A stretch of DNA of 64,000 nt from contig NC_019678.1 in NCBI RefSeq assembly GCF_000316665.1, positions 5,022,001 through 5,086,000 of the forward strand, written 5' to 3'. Source of the stretch: Rivularia sp. PCC 7116. GTDB lineage: Bacteria; Cyanobacteriota; Cyanobacteriia; Cyanobacteriales; Nostocaceae. Within the stretch, counting starts at the first letter, position 1. Every line of letters starts with the position of its first letter. Below, piece by piece: positions 27,854-38,969 of this stretch. The notes under the pieces were generated by a model, which did no database searches, had not been told where the DNA came from, and worked only from the letters and a program-made list of their open reading frames with translations. The position numbers and the translations under genes are program-made.

Positions 27854-28612
27854 ATATCCTTTGCTTGCAGCTAAATGTAACGAATCAAGGCTATTAAAAT
27901 TGATTCCTTTTCTTGTTAATAATTCCACAATCTGTATTTTATTTTGACAAATAGCTAAGCGTAGTGGATGACTACCACTATCATGATTTATATACGCACC
28001 ACGCTCAATAAGTAATTCAGCAATTTCTAAATGATTGTATCTTATTGCACAATCTAAAGGTCTTCCGCCTCCAGAATAAAGACTAATATCCGCACCATTA
28101 TCTAAAAGCAAGCTGACTATTTCTTTATGATTACCCATTACAGCTAGATTCAATGGAGTCCCACCTCTACGTGTGGAATTGATTTGAACATTTTGTTTTA
28201 TAAACTTTTCCACAGCATCGATATCTCCTCTAAAAGCAGCAAAGTGAATTCCAACCACAGCACCACGAGCCAGAAAAAATTCAACAAGTTCGGTATGATT
28301 GTTCGTTGCTGCTTCTAATAATGGATTTGAACCATTTTCTTCGTTTAATCCCTGGTTAATATTTGCTCCATTATTAACCAGAAATTCAGCCATTTCCTTA
28401 TTACCTTCACAAACAGCTAAAAAAAGTGGTGTACCTCCAAAAACTTCGATATCAACATCAACACCTTTTTTTTAACATTGTTTTACCTTTTCAATATCAC
28501 CATTAATAACTCCATCACGTATTTGAGTGACTGGATTGGTACGAATTCGCCAAATAATTAGCGCTCCTGTAATAGCAAGTAATACGTAAAATATTAAAGC
28601 TTGAATAGTCAT
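27854..28612 (-). pseudogene. 5' part of a disrupted ankyrin-repeat membrane protein gene
   Basis: ATG at 28612 gives a transmembrane anchor (LIFYVLLAITGALIIW) and the start of an ankyrin region, but codon 47 is TAA (28472-28474). After it the same frame continues with clear ankyrin repeats (GGTPLFLAVCEGNKEMAEFL, NGSNPLLEAATNNHTELVEF and others) to the IS insertion. The gene is therefore broken twice, once by a nonsense codon and once by the element. A shorter ankyrin product could be read from ATG 28393, but it would lack the anchor and run into IS sequence. Confidence 0.82.
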
Positions 28613-28972
28613 TTGATAAAAACACCCCTATATATAAAAGCTCAGTTTAACCGTTTTTTTTAATAAAATTTCTAGGAATCATCTTTTTTGTAGAGTGTTT
28701 GACGCTTTGAAAAACTTTCTAAGCATTAAATGTTTTGTAGATAAGTGGTGCGTTACGCTCCGCGATAACGCACCCTACAAATAAAACCCTAATCTCTCTA
28801 TAACTTTCTTCCTCTGCGGTTTTTTTCTCCCAAAAACTATAACTCAACAAAAAAACTCTCAAAAAATATTCCGAAAACCCCGCATAAAAATCCCAGCACA
28901 AACGTAATAGATATTAGAAGGGATTCAAACCCAAACACACTAAAACTAAACAATATTTCTAGGAGTTTAAAT
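28613..28972. other. Intergenic region with a GTGCGTTA hairpin repeat
   Basis: Promoter region of the broken ankyrin gene and of the secreted-protein gene at 28973. It contains an 8-bp-arm palindrome (GTGCGTTA and complement, 28748-28773), a family member of the repeat at 18165, and a CTTCCTCTGCGGTTTTTTT tract. No gene was seen. Confidence 0.5.
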
Positions 28973-29398
28973 ATGTTAAAGCGTTCCTTGGCTGTTGCGG
29001 CTGTTGGTACAGTATTAAGCATCGGTTCTATTAGCCCCTCTTTGGCTGCACCCCGCGACTTCGTTGGTACCTGGGTAAATACAAATTCTAATACTCGCGG
29101 AATTACTAAGCTGGTTGTTAGAAGAGTTTCTGGAAACAGATTAATTGTCAGAACATACGGTAGCTGTAGCCCCAGAGATTGCGATTGGGGTAGAGCTAGA
29201 CTAACTACCTACGGTAACAGCGTTCAAGATAGAAATCATCGCTCTGCTACTACTACCTATAACAAGAGTTTTGCAAATACTTTGTTGACTATTAACCTCA
29301 GAGGTAGAGATAGATTGAGTTTACAAAGCTTTACCCAGTTCAAAGATAACAGTAACAGACAAAATTACACATCTAGAGCCGTTTTCCGCAAGCGTTAA
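28973..29398 (+). CDS. Small secreted beta-rich protein
   Basis: 141 residues with a signal peptide (1-25, cleavage near LAA-P). The mature part has a FVGTWVNTNSNTRGITKLVV opening, then GSCSPRDCDWGRARL, a Cys pair with a Trp that occurs in some uncharacterised secreted bacterial proteins. The strand pattern suggests a small beta-barrel. Ribosome-binding site AGGAG lies before ATG 28973. Function unknown. Confidence 0.7.
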   Translation: MLKRSLAVAAVGTVLSIGSISPSLAAPRDFVGTWVNTNSNTRGITKLVVRRVSGNRLIVRTYGSCSPRDCDWGRARLTTYGNSVQDRNHRSATTTYNKSFANTLLTINLRGRDRLSLQSFTQFKDNSNRQNYTSRAVFRKR

Positions 29399-29550
29399 TT
29401 TTTTCGGGTAAAACTAGAATAAATCGAAAAAATCGTATATTTTATTAACGGGTAAAGTCAGTATTATCTAACTGATTTTGTCCGATTTTTCTATTTAAAG
29501 AAAAACAAAGCAGGGGGTAGCTACATTTTATTTAATCAAAAGGTATTAAA

Positions 29551-32500
29551 ATGTCTCCAATTGGTATTGCAACCAGTCGTTTAAACTACAAAAATAAAGA
29601 AAGTGCAGCCAAATTATGGTTGCTCTTGATTGGGGTGAACCAATATCAGGATGAACAAATTCCTAACCTGCGTTATTCAGCGGTAGATTGTCAGGGTTTA
29701 AGTTCGGCTTTACAAGATACAACAGATAAATTCTCCCGAAAAGAAGCTAATATATATCACGATTCAACTCCTCGAACTCCTTGTCTAGAAAATATACGTA
29801 CTTCTCTACAAAAAATTATTGTTGATGCAAAACCCCATGATACCGTTTTATTTTATTTTTCCGGTCATGGTGTTCTCGAATCATCTACTAATCAAGCCTT
29901 TTTATGTTTAAGAGACACCTATAAATCAAAATTACTTGATACGGGTTTAGCTGTCAGCGAACTTTTACAATCTTTGAATAATTGTGCGGCAAAAAATCAA
30001 TTAGTATGGCTTGATGCTTGTCATAGTGGCGGTATGACGTTAAGAGGAGTAACGCCACAATTAGTTGAAATATTACAGCAAAATGCCGTTAATAGTAAAG
30101 GTTTTTATGCATTGCTTTCCTGCGATACCAATCAACAGTCTTGGGAATTTCCAGAATTAGGACATGGAGTATTTACTTATTTTTTAATGCGGGGTTTGCT
30201 TGGTGGGGCGGCTAACTCGCAAGGTGTAATTTCTGCGGATGGTTTATATCAATATGTTTATTATCAAACTCTCCAGTATGTCGATAAAACCAACCAGCAG
30301 TTAAGGCTAATTAATCAGCAGAAACAAGCTAAGGGGAATACTTTACTACAACGGGAATATTCTTTACAAACTCCAAAAAGGATTGTGGAAGGAGTGGGAG
30401 AAATAATTTTGGCGAAAGCTCCCCCAAAAAATGCGCTTTCAGTCAATAATCGTGTCGGTTTAGTGATTGAAGGATTCTCGGATAGCCAAGAAACTTTAGA
30501 AATTAGTAAACTGTTGGGAAGCGTAGGAAATTTCCAGCTTGAATATTTACAAGCAGCAAAATTATCCGCCCAAAAACTAAAAGAAATAATTAGCGATCGC
30601 TTAAAAACAAATGCCGCAGAAACGGTTTTACTTTATCTGCGGGGAAGCATAGAAGAAACTTCTACTTGGGAGGGATTGATATTAGGGGAAAATATCCGCA
30701 TCAAACGTTCTTGGTTAAAACATTTATTGCACGATATTGCTGCCAAGCAAATTGTTATTCTAGATTGTCCCAATTTTGATTCAAATTCTTCTAACGTACA
30801 AGAATGGTTAGAAGATTTACAAATTGATTCCCAGCAAGGGCAATGTTTAGTAGTCTCTGCTGGATCGCAATTTTCTCAGATTTTACTCGATACTTTGACA
30901 AAAACTCCTGCAACAACTGGATTATCTGCCGCTGGATGCATATCGCAACTACAATTACAGTTAGCAGGTAGCGACAATTTGAAAGTATGGCTTTCCGGTA
31001 CCCAAGGAATTATTGAAATTATTCCCGGTAAAAGCGAATTTACATCTAGAAATCAAAAGCAAGCCATTGATTTAAACATATGTCCCTATATGGGTTTAAA
31101 TGCTTTTTCTCCAGAAGATGCCAGGTACTTTTGCGGTAGAGAAAATTTAACTCAGCAACTAATTTATCAAGTCAAAAACAATCCCTTTGTTGCAGTTGTT
31201 GGTGCTTCCGGTAGCGGTAAGTCTTCTTTAGTGCAAGCCGGTTTAATTCCTACGTTAAGAAAAGGAAAACAAATACCTAACAGCGAAAAGTGGTTAATTA
31301 AAATTTTACGCCCAGGCAATAATCCTTTAGAAACAGTTGCCGCAACATTTTCTTTCTTTCATCCCCTTTCTCCCGAAAACTTTGTTTACCGATTGCGAAA
31401 GATTCCCCAAACAATTACAGTTTTAGTCATAGATCAGTTTGAAGAATTATTTACTCTGGCATCAGTAAAAGAAAGAGTAAAATTTTTAGAAATATTATTA
31501 TCTGCGGTGCAATATGCATCGGATAGATTTAAATTAATTATTACTTTAAGAGCCGATTTTGTTGCTTCTTGTTTGGAAGTTACCAGCTTAACAAAATTAT
31601 TGCAGGATTCAAGTTTATTAGTTCCACCTCAGTTAAATCAAGATAATTATCGTCAGGTGATAGTTAAACCAGCCGAGCAGGTAGGATTAAAAGTTGAACC
31701 GGAATTAACTGAGATACTGCTGCGAGATTTAGATAATTCTGTTGGCGATTTACCTTTATTAGAATTTGTTTTAGAGCAGTTATGGCAGCATCGTCATCAA
31801 GGAGAGTTAACTTTAAAAGCATATGAAGAAAAATTAGGTGGAATAAAAGGTGCATTAGAACGTTCATCTCAAGCTGTATACGACAATTTGTCTCCTTCAG
31901 CCCAAGAATGTGCAAAATGGATTTTTCTTTCTTTAACTCAATTGGGAGAAGGTAGGGAAGATACTAGAAGAAGAATATTTAAATCTGACTTAATAGTTAA
32001 AAAATTCCACGCAGAATTAGTTGAGAAAACACTGGCTGCTTTTGTGGCTGTAAAGTTGATTGTTGTTGGTAATGAAGATGGGGAGAAAACCGAGCTTTGT
32101 GCAAAATCTAATTCCATAACAGTAGAAGTCGCTCACGAAATTTTAATTCGTTATTGGAATACTTTACGGGGTTGGCTGGAGGAAAATCGCAGTCGTCTGC
32201 GTTTGCAACGTCAAGTTTCTCAAGCTGCTCAACTGTGGAAACAAAATGGGGAAAATAACGATTTTTTGTTGCAGGGTGTGCGCTTGGCTGAAGCGGAAGA
32301 TATTTACCTTCAGTATACGGATGAGTTATCTAGTAATGTCAAACAGTTTATAGAAGCTTGTTTACAGCAAAGAAAGTATCAACAATTTGAAGAAAAAAGA
32401 AGATTGCGACGGGCACAAAGGGGTTTAGTTGCATTGAGTATTCTAGGTATTGCTTCTTGCGGTTTTGCTGGTTTGGCTTATCTTCAAGGCAGGGAAGCGA

Positions 32501-34452
32501 ATATACGAGAGATTCAAGCTTTAAATTCTTCGTCGAAAGCTAATTTATTATCGGATAGGCAGCTAGAAACTTTACTTAATAGTGTGGAAGCTGGAAAGCA
32601 GTTGCAAAAAACTATTGCGGTACCGTCACCGATACGCTATCAAACATTGAATGCGCTGCAACAGATAATGTCAAAAATTCGCGAAAAAAACCGCTTTCAA
32701 GGACATACTTCTTGGGTAAATTCAGTTAGTTTTTCTCCCGACGGTAAAATAATTGCTTCTGCTAGCAGCGATAATACTGTTAAATTATGGCGGCGAGATG
32801 GCAAATTAGTTAATACTTTAGTTGCTCACAATGCTGGAGTAAATTCTGTCAGTTTTTCTCCCGATGGTAGATTTATTGCTACTGCTGGTGACGATGAAAC
32901 AGTTAAATTATGGGACGCTGTAGGTAATTTACTCAAAAGTTTTCGGGCACATGATAGTGGAATTAACAGTATTAATTTTTCTAAGGATGGTGAAAAAATC
33001 ATCTCTGGAAGTAACGATACTAAGATAAAAATTTGGAATAGAAATGGCAAACTGTTAAATACTTTGTCAGGACATCTTGAAAGTGTAAATCAAGCTATTT
33101 ATTCCGAAGATAATCAAATGATAGTTTCTGCTGGTAATGACAATACTGTTAAACTTTGGAGTACTGACGGTAAATTATTAAAAACTTTGCAGGGACATGA
33201 CAAAGATGTGTTTAGCGTTAGCTTTAGTCCCAACGGACAAATTATTGCTTCTACAAGCGATGACGAAACTATTAAGTTATGGAGTCGTAACGGGGATTTA
33301 TTAAATACCGTGCCTATGGGGAAAACTATCAAAATTTGGAATCAAAATAATACTTTGACCGATACTTTTATCAACCATAACAATCAAATTAATAGTATCA
33401 GTTTGAGTCCAGGTGGTAATTTTCTAGCTACCGCCAGTGATGATTATACAGTACGACTGTGGAATATCAATAGCATATTAACAAACACTTTTTTCGGACA
33501 TACAGATGAAGTTACTAGCGTCAAATTTACTAAAAATGGTCAAGAAATAAATTCTGTTAGCGATGACGGCACCATGAAAATTTGGCGCAAAGATGGTAAA
33601 TTACTTAAAACTTTGTCTGCACCGATAAATAACGTTACTAGCTTTAATATTAGTCCCGATAAAAAAATTGTTTTTGGTAGTGACGATGGAATTTTAACTA
33701 TTTGGAGTGAGGATAATCGCTTAATACATACCTTACCAGCACATCGCGGTTGGATAATTAATATAAACTTTAGTCCCGACGGTAAAGTATTTGCTTCATC
33801 TGGGATTGATGGCACAATTAAACTTTGGACTCGTGATGGTAAATTAGTCAAAGTTCTTAACGATCATAATGGTTGGGTTACGAAAGTTAAATTTAGCCCC
33901 GACGGTAAAATTATTGCTTCTGCTGGTGCCGATAACACCGTCAAAATTTGGAGTCGTGACGGTAAATTGCTGCACAATCTTACCGCACATACTAATAGCG
34001 TTTGGGATATCAATTTTAGCCCCGATAGTAATATGCTTGCTTCCGCTTCCGCCGATAAAACCATCAAAATTTGGCAGCGCAACGGCAAATTAATCGAAAC
34101 TCTTAACGGACACGCTGATTCTATTACTAGCGTTGTGTTTTCCCCTGACGGTAAGGCGATCGCCTCTAGCAGCGATGACGATACGGTAAAATTATGGAGT
34201 AGCAAAAACGGTCAATTAATTAAAACCATTAAGGGACATAATGGTAACGTCAGGAGCGTAGATTTCAGCCCAGACGGTAAAACTCTTGTTACCGCTAGTG
34301 CCGATAAAACTGTGAAGCTTTGGAATTTAGAAAAAGTAGAACTCCAACCCTTAAAATTAAATGCTTTACTCGCACAAGGATGTCATTGGTTGGATGACTA
34401 CCTAAAATGGAACAGCAACGTTAGCGAATGGGATAAGCAGGTTTGTTCCTGA
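29551..34452 (+). CDS. Caspase-like / STAND NTPase / WD40 multidomain protein
   Basis: 1633 residues. Residues 20-280 are a caspase-type (peptidase C14) domain with a complete dyad: His106 in YFSGHG and Cys157 in DACHSG. Residues 520-900 form an nSTAND-like NTPase: Walker [10 protein letters not shown] (Lys557) and Walker [11 protein letters not shown] (Asp628). A single transmembrane segment lies near 957-978. Residues 1050-1600 hold 13 full WD40 repeats plus one shortened copy near 33298-33360. The C-terminus is [12 protein letters not shown] ... VCS. In such proteins the WD40 propellers sense a ligand, the NTPase domain oligomerises and the protease is activated, with proposed roles in cell death or phage defence (family knowledge; inference for this protein). 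No effector partner gene is adjacent. Confidence 0.92.
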   Translation: MSPIGIATSRLNYKNKESAAKLWLLLIGVNQYQDEQIPNLRYSAVDCQGLSSALQDTTDKFSRKEANIYHDSTPRTPCLENIRTSLQKIIVDAKPHDTVLFYFSGHGVLESSTNQAFLCLRDTYKSKLLDTGLAVSELLQSLNNCAAKNQLVWLDACHSGGMTLRGVTPQLVEILQQNAVNSKGFYALLSCDTNQQSWEFPELGHGVFTYFLMRGLLGGAANSQGVISADGLYQYVYYQTLQYVDKTNQQLRLINQQKQAKGNTLLQREYSLQTPKRIVEGVGEIILAKAPPKNALSVNNRVGLVIEGFSDSQETLEISKLLGSVGNFQLEYLQAAKLSAQKLKEIISDRLKTNAAETVLLYLRGSIEETSTWEGLILGENIRIKRSWLKHLLHDIAAKQIVILDCPNFDSNSSNVQEWLEDLQIDSQQGQCLVVSAGSQFSQILLDTLTKTPATTGLSAAGCISQLQLQLAGSDNLKVWLSGTQGIIEIIPGKSEFTSRNQKQAIDLNICPYMGLNAFSPEDARYFCGRENLTQQLIYQVKNNPFVAVVGASGSGKSSLVQAGLIPTLRKGKQIPNSEKWLIKILRPGNNPLETVAATFSFFHPLSPENFVYRLRKIPQTITVLVIDQFEELFTLASVKERVKFLEILLSAVQYASDRFKLIITLRADFVASCLEVTSLTKLLQDSSLLVPPQLNQDNYRQVIVKPAEQVGLKVEPELTEILLRDLDNSVGDLPLLEFVLEQLWQHRHQGELTLKAYEEKLGGIKGALERSSQAVYDNLSPSAQECAKWIFLSLTQLGEGREDTRRRIFKSDLIVKKFHAELVEKTLAAFVAVKLIVVGNEDGEKTELCAKSNSITVEVAHEILIRYWNTLRGWLEENRSRLRLQRQVSQAAQLWKQNGENNDFLLQGVRLAEAEDIYLQYTDELSSNVKQFIEACLQQRKYQQFEEKRRLRRAQRGLVALSILGIASCGFAGLAYLQGREANIREIQALNSSSKANLLSDRQLETLLNSVEAGKQLQKTIAVPSPIRYQTLNALQQIMSKIREKNRFQGHTSWVNSVSFSPDGKIIASASSDNTVKLWRRDGKLVNTLVAHNAGVNSVSFSPDGRFIATAGDDETVKLWDAVGNLLKSFRAHDSGINSINFSKDGEKIISGSNDTKIKIWNRNGKLLNTLSGHLESVNQAIYSEDNQMIVSAGNDNTVKLWSTDGKLLKTLQGHDKDVFSVSFSPNGQIIASTSDDETIKLWSRNGDLLNTVPMGKTIKIWNQNNTLTDTFINHNNQINSISLSPGGNFLATASDDYTVRLWNINSILTNTFFGHTDEVTSVKFTKNGQEINSVSDDGTMKIWRKDGKLLKTLSAPINNVTSFNISPDKKIVFGSDDGILTIWSEDNRLIHTLPAHRGWIININFSPDGKVFASSGIDGTIKLWTRDGKLVKVLNDHNGWVTKVKFSPDGKIIASAGADNTVKIWSRDGKLLHNLTAHTNSVWDINFSPDSNMLASASADKTIKIWQRNGKLIETLNGHADSITSVVFSPDGKAIASSSDDDTVKLWSSKNGQLIKTIKGHNGNVRSVDFSPDGKTLVTASADKTVKLWNLEKVELQPLKLNALLAQGCHWLDDYLKWNSNVSEWDKQVCS

Positions 34453-34804
34453 GTTGAAGTTTATCTTTGATTAAAGGATTTCTCCCAGGTGTTGAATGTG
34501 GTAAATATCGTGTCGGTGTATAGTTACCGTAACCAGGTTTTTTAGGCATACGAGCCGGAGGTAGCTGATGATTTATACCTTCCTCTACTGGTGGAATCCA
34601 ACGTGGTGGTGGAGGCATTGGTCTGATGCCACCTTGTTCTGGATTTAACATGGCATCCATTGAATTATCTAGCTTGACAGCTTGATATTTAACTTTATGG
34701 ATTTTACCCGATGCAATGTTCTTTACCGCGTTTTTCAAACCAGGAAAGGCAGTTAAGAGAATTGTTGATACTGCAATTGTTGAACCAAGAATTTGCCTTT
34801 TCAT
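34421..34804 (-). CDS. Small proline-rich exported protein
   Basis: 127 residues from ATG 34804 ([12 protein letters not shown]). A signal-like hydrophobic segment (residues 5-20) precedes a Pro-rich region ([29 protein letters not shown]). It converges with and overlaps the 3' end of the caspase-STAND gene by 32 bases. No known family. Codon use looks normal, but the overlap lowers confidence. Confidence 0.5.
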   Translation of the reverse strand: MKRQILGSTIAVSTILLTAFPGLKNAVKNIASGKIHKVKYQAVKLDNSMDAMLNPEQGGIRPMPPPPRWIPPVEEGINHQLPPARMPKKPGYGNYTPTRYLPHSTPGRNPLIKDKLQLRNKPAYPIR

Positions 34805-35312
34805 ATTCACCGCTCGCGACAACTTAGAAATTCAATGTGCCCATAGCAGCTTTCGATTGAGTCCAATACATCCGCAATCTCATCTTCTTTTTTTTCCAAG
34901 ATGAGGTATAGTTTATAAATTACCCAAATGAAAACCGCTATATATACTTAGCTACCAACTGCGATCGCAGTATTTCAGGAAATATTTATAATTCAGACTT
35001 CTATTTATATCCTGAGTTCTTATATATACGCAATTCATCGGAAGGCATGAATTTGTTTGAGGATTAAAAAAACCGCTACAATTACCTTTCAACAAATCAA
35101 CAACTGACATAAATTTTCGTTTACATACATTAAAATATATCAAACTATGCTAATTATACTGTATTCAAATCTGCTCTGTCATTAGTTCTTTACTAAAATA
35201 AATGCTTGCATCTTGTATATCAAATTCAATCTGTTTATAGAAACCTGGTTTCTTCCTCATGGCATATAAAATTTTATGTATGTGCGCTTAGAAAAACAGG
35301 TTTATGAATTAA
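34805..35312. other. Intergenic region left of the ISAzo13-type element
   Basis: About 500 AT-rich bases with one HIP1 octamer near 34962. Short frames on both strands have no recognisable content. The sequence GAAACCTGGTTTCTT near 35239 is a small inverted repeat. Confidence 0.45.
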
Positions 35313-36646
35313 GGAATCATGTAAAAATAACTTGAACAATTAGCCAGAAAGTTAAATAATTATAATGTAGTGTAAATTGCAGTGTTAGATGCCTGATAAT
35401 CACAAAGTTAAAATAATTCAAGACAAATATGATTCTTTATCTCCTTATCTGAACGAGAAAACACGGCGTATCTGGGCAGCAATTGAAGCCCAAAGCCTTG
35501 GGTGGGGAGGTGTAACAGCAGTTGCGATCGCAACTGGTTTATCTCGAACTACAATTCATAGTGGAATTGATTTGCTGTCAAAATTGGATGAAGTAAAAAC
35601 GGAGGATGAGAGTACTCGAATCCGCACAGTAGGTGGTGGACGGAAACTGCTCGAAGAAAAAGATGCGATGCTGCTATCAGATTTAGAATCATTGCTTGAA
35701 CCAATGACTTTAGGAGACCCAGAATCACCGATAAAATGGACGAATAAAAGTGTTGTAAAACTTGCTGCTGCACTTAAGGAGGGAGGGCATAGTATTAGTC
35801 CAAAAAGTGTTTACAACTTACTTGAATCTCTTGGCTACAGCCTACAATCAAATCGTAAGACTCGTGATGGTTCATCTCATGAGGATAGAGACGACCAGTT
35901 TTTATATATTTCTAACCAAGTCAAATATTTTCAGTCCCACAACGAACCTGTAATTTCAGTTGATACTAAGAAAAAAGAGTTAATCGGAAACTTTAAAAAT
36001 CCTGGAACTGAATGGTGTGACTCCGAACAGCCAGTTGAAAGTAAGGATGCATGACTTTGTTGACCCTAACGCCGGTAAGGCAATTCCCTATGGAATTTAT
36101 GATCTAACCTTAAATAAAGGATGGGTTAATGTCGGCATTGACCATGACACCGCAGAGTTTGCGGTCGAGTCTATTCGCCATTGGTGGTACTCAATGGGTA
36201 ATCTTTTATATCCAAAGTCTGAGCATATAATGATTACAGCAGATTCGGGTGGTAGCAATAGTTATCGTTCTCGACTATGGAAGTTAAAGCTGCAAGAGTT
36301 TGCAACCGAAATTGGTAAAAGTATTCATGTTTGCCATTTTCCTCCTGGTACAAGTAAATGGAACAAAATAGAGCATCGTTTATTTTGTCACATCACAACT
36401 AACTGGCGAGGTCGACCATTAACTAGCTTACAAGTAGTGATTAATCTGATTGGCAATACTACCACTACACAGGGCTTGGTTGTCGAAGCTCGACTAGACG
36501 AAAACCTCTATCAAACAGGAATTAAAGTTACAGATAAAGAGCTTGATAATATTGCCATTGAACGAAACTCTTTTCATGGTGAGTGGAACTACATTATTAA
36601 ACCGCAGATTTCTGGTTAATTGTTCAAGTTATTTTTACATGAATCC
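35313..36646. mobile_element. ISAzo13-family-like insertion sequence, frameshifted
   Basis: Bounded by 30-bp near-perfect inverted repeats: left arm 35313-35342 (begins GGAATCATGTAAAAATAAC) and right arm 36617-36646, one mismatch. TAA flanks both ends and may be a 3-bp target duplication. It encodes a two-part transposase. Length 1334 bases, normal for a single-transposase element. Confidence 0.85.
35389..36619 (+). pseudogene. ISAzo13-like transposase, split by a +1 frameshift
   Basis: The first frame (35389-36054) gives 221 residues with a helix-turn-helix region (GVTAVAIATGLSRTTIHSGI) and the start of a DDE domain (VISVDTKKKELIGNF). The second frame (to 36619) continues with VRMHDFVDP, IPYGIYDLTLNKGWVNVGID, MITADSGGSNSYRSR and HFPPGTSKWNKIEHRLF, the remaining DDE parts. 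One extra base near 36042-36046 (in GTTGAAAGTAAGG) explains the shift. Programmed shifting is possible but is not usual for this family, so inactivation is preferred. Confidence 0.82.
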
Positions 36647-36769
36647 TAAGTAAATATGCTTAAAACTTTCAATTTATCCTTCGGTCGCTGAAAAACAATA
36701 GAACCTGCTTTAAGGTCAAAACCTGCACTTTTTTAAATTCCGATTATACAAATAGTCTAATAAAATTTA

Positions 36770-36792
36770 GAGATGTAGCAATACCACATCTC
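36770..36792. repeat. Diverged copy of the 23-bp palindrome
   Basis: GAGATGTAGCA and ACCACATCTC arms. It matches the family at 16026, 40581 and 60762 with several substitutions. It lies 124 bases beyond the right end of the IS. Confidence 0.5.
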
Positions 36793-36837
36793 TTTTCGCC
36801 ATACCATAGTTACTAACAAAGAATAGCAGAAGCTTGA

Positions 36838-37518
36838 TTATTTCGACAAAGATATTATTTGCTCTCCACTAATTTTGATAAAGTAGAAACACCAAGAAAT
36901 AATCCCAATGAATTTCAAACTATCTTCAAAAAAATAACCATCATCTACTTTAAATAAATAGCTACTTGCAGGGATTAATTGGTCAACAATAATTGATAAC
37001 AACAGAAATGTTATTGCTATTATAAATATTGTAAAATAACTATTAAAAATAATTTTTCTGAACTTAAACAAACAATAGGCTGTAATGATTGCATAGGCAA
37101 GAAAAGTTACTTTTTCAGATATTTTCAAAAGCACGGGAAAAACTGTTTCATGCAGCATAAAGAAATCATCTAGTGCTAGCAACAGCGTTAAACTGCCGAA
37201 AGATAACAGAAACTTAGAGTATTTATGGTTTTTATTGACGTTAATTAATACAGTTCCACAGAATAATAATATTGCGGCTGTAGCTGACCATAGAAAAATT
37301 CCTATATTTGAAAACAACCCATAATAAGGTTTTACAGAAGCAGCTACAAACACGTCTCTGAATAATATAGAAAAACTAACTGCTGGCTGCAACCATGCAA
37401 TAAGTAACATAACAAATGCTACAAGATATATCGTAAAAGGGATAATATTTGTCTGCTTAAGCCGGGTTGTTTGTAATTGTTTATCCCCAAAATTTGGTTT
37501 TAATAATTTATTATTCAT
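36838..37518 (-). CDS. Integral membrane protein of unknown function
   Basis: 226 residues with about six hydrophobic segments spread across the chain and a short charged N-terminus (MNNKLLKPNFGDKQ). Charged, conserved-looking loops include LALDDFFMLHE and DQLIPASSYLFKVDDGYF, which could line a pocket. The family was not recognised. It is followed on the same strand by no close partner; the next same-strand gene lies 291 bases upstream. Confidence 0.7.
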   Translation of the reverse strand: MNNKLLKPNFGDKQLQTTRLKQTNIIPFTIYLVAFVMLLIAWLQPAVSFSILFRDVFVAASVKPYYGLFSNIGIFLWSATAAILLFCGTVLINVNKNHKYSKFLLSFGSLTLLLALDDFFMLHETVFPVLLKISEKVTFLAYAIITAYCLFKFRKIIFNSYFTIFIIAITFLLLSIIVDQLIPASSYLFKVDDGYFFEDSLKFIGIISWCFYFIKISGEQIISLSK

Positions 37519-37809
37519 CTGAATATTGTCTAAGGATTATTAAAAGGTTAAGCTTATGTTAACTAACCTCTTACGTATTTTTACCATCTTCATTTGATTT
37601 TGGTAATAATTTCAACAATGCTTTATTTTTTAGATAATAATCTCTATCGGGAGATTACCTAAGTAGAAAAAGTTGCAAAATAATCTCCGAATTATTACTG
37701 AAAAAGTTATAACCTTTGGTAGAAGACGTAAAATTACTATCAAATGCTTGTATAAAACTCAAAAAAATGAAGTATAGAAATTATTAACCTTTAAAAATTC
37801 TCAGTCCAT

Positions 37810-38169
37810 TCATATCTCATTTAAAAAAGAAGGAATTTGCAAGATATGAAAATATACCAATCCTAAAATTAGCAGAGTGTAGAGGGTTGAACTTCCTAAA
37901 CCAATAAGTAAATCTTTCTTGAAATTTTTCTGTTTGTTTTCAAAAAATACATCGGTAGCCCCGATTTGCATCATGATGATGCCTAAGATATTTGATATCC
38001 AATATCCGATAATCGTAAAAGGAATGAATAAATCTGGCGAAATCCAGCTAACTAAATAACCGAAAAGATAAGCTATTGGTAAATTGAAAAATAAATCGTT
38101 CCACCAAGATAGAGGTGAAAGCATATAGCCAACACCTATGAATAAAAATCCCTTTATTTTTTGCAGCAT
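37810..38169 (-). CDS. Small membrane protein of unknown function
   Basis: 119 residues with three hydrophobic segments (about 8-25, 30-65, 92-112). MLSPLSWWNDLFFNLPIAYLF is a notable motif seen in an uncharacterised bacterial family. Its start codon abuts a heptamer array. Confidence 0.65.
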   Translation of the reverse strand: MLQKIKGFLFIGVGYMLSPLSWWNDLFFNLPIAYLFGYLVSWISPDLFIPFTIIGYWISNILGIIMMQIGATDVFFENKQKNFKKDLLIGLGSSTLYTLLILGLVYFHILQIPSFLNEI

Positions 38170-38412
38170 CGGTTAATCAGTGAACAGTGAACAGTTATCA
38201 GTTATCAGTAGTTAGAATTAATATGACTTCTAAAAGTACTGCAAAAGCTTTTAAATTTAAACAGTTCAAATTTAAATAGCATTTGCCCAACTGTCACTTT
38301 ACTACAGTTCATTCTGCAAAAGAGACGAAATTATAAATTAACTGATAACTGCTCACTGCTCACTGTTCACTGTTCACTGCTAACTGTTCACTGTTCACTG
38401 TTCACTCCTAAC
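38170..38412. repeat. Inverted pair of heptamer arrays (AGTGAAC / GTTCACT)
   Basis: Left block 38176-38212 has CAGTGAACAGTGAACAGTTATCAG units; right block about 38340-38410 has the complementary CACTGTTCACTGTTCAC units. The two blocks could pair over about 130 intervening bases. The right block extends into the phosphatase gene and supplies its last codons. Confidence 0.85.
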
Positions 38413-38834
38413 TGACTAATCAAATCTCGAACTTTTTTCTCTAATTCTCCGAGGGCTTCTTCGGGAGAAGTTTTGTCAATATCGTGAATTAGCCAATATT
38501 CAATATTATTAAGCCATTGAGGAAAACGTTCTTGCATTAAAGAACGATGTTCCGATTCATCAACGGCTATAACTAAATCAAACTGTTGAAAATCTTCAGT
38601 AATTGCAGATTTAGGAAAACGTTCTTCTGGTGTGATAGTAATTCCACGCTGTTTCAAAGCTACAACAGCATACCGAGAAATTGCACCAATATTATTAACA
38701 CCACGTTCAAGTGCTAAACCACGAGAATCGGCTTCCCAACTCAAATTTTTCTGAGAAGCTAAATCGTTAAATAATTTTTCAGCAAAGCGACTGCGATAAT
38801 AATTACCCGTACATAAAAACAGTACTTTTTTCAT
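38388..38834 (-). CDS. Low-molecular-weight protein-tyrosine-phosphatase family protein
   Basis: 148 residues. The N-terminal phosphate loop is CTGNYYRS (Cys8, Arg14, the CX5R signature), and the fold continues through DSRGLAL and VIAVDESEH. The general acid region (HDIDKTSP) is where the DP motif is expected, so Asp is retained but the Pro is displaced. The family includes tyrosine phosphatases and arsenate reductases; here the second Cys pair of ArsC is absent, which favours a phosphatase. Residues GVNSEQ and the stop are encoded by a heptamer array. Confidence 0.82.
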   Translation of the reverse strand: MKKVLFLCTGNYYRSRFAEKLFNDLASQKNLSWEADSRGLALERGVNNIGAISRYAVVALKQRGITITPEERFPKSAITEDFQQFDLVIAVDESEHRSLMQERFPQWLNNIEYWLIHDIDKTSPEEALGELEKKVRDLISQLGVNSEQ

Positions 38835-38969
38835 TTTAAATAAGAAATTAGAGATTAAATCATATGATGCCCAATCAATGGCAAAGTCTTGAAATTGCTA
38901 GCTACGAAAACTATTTCATTTTGTTTTAACCGCTGCGGACATCATATAATATATGCCCTAATTTCTTTG

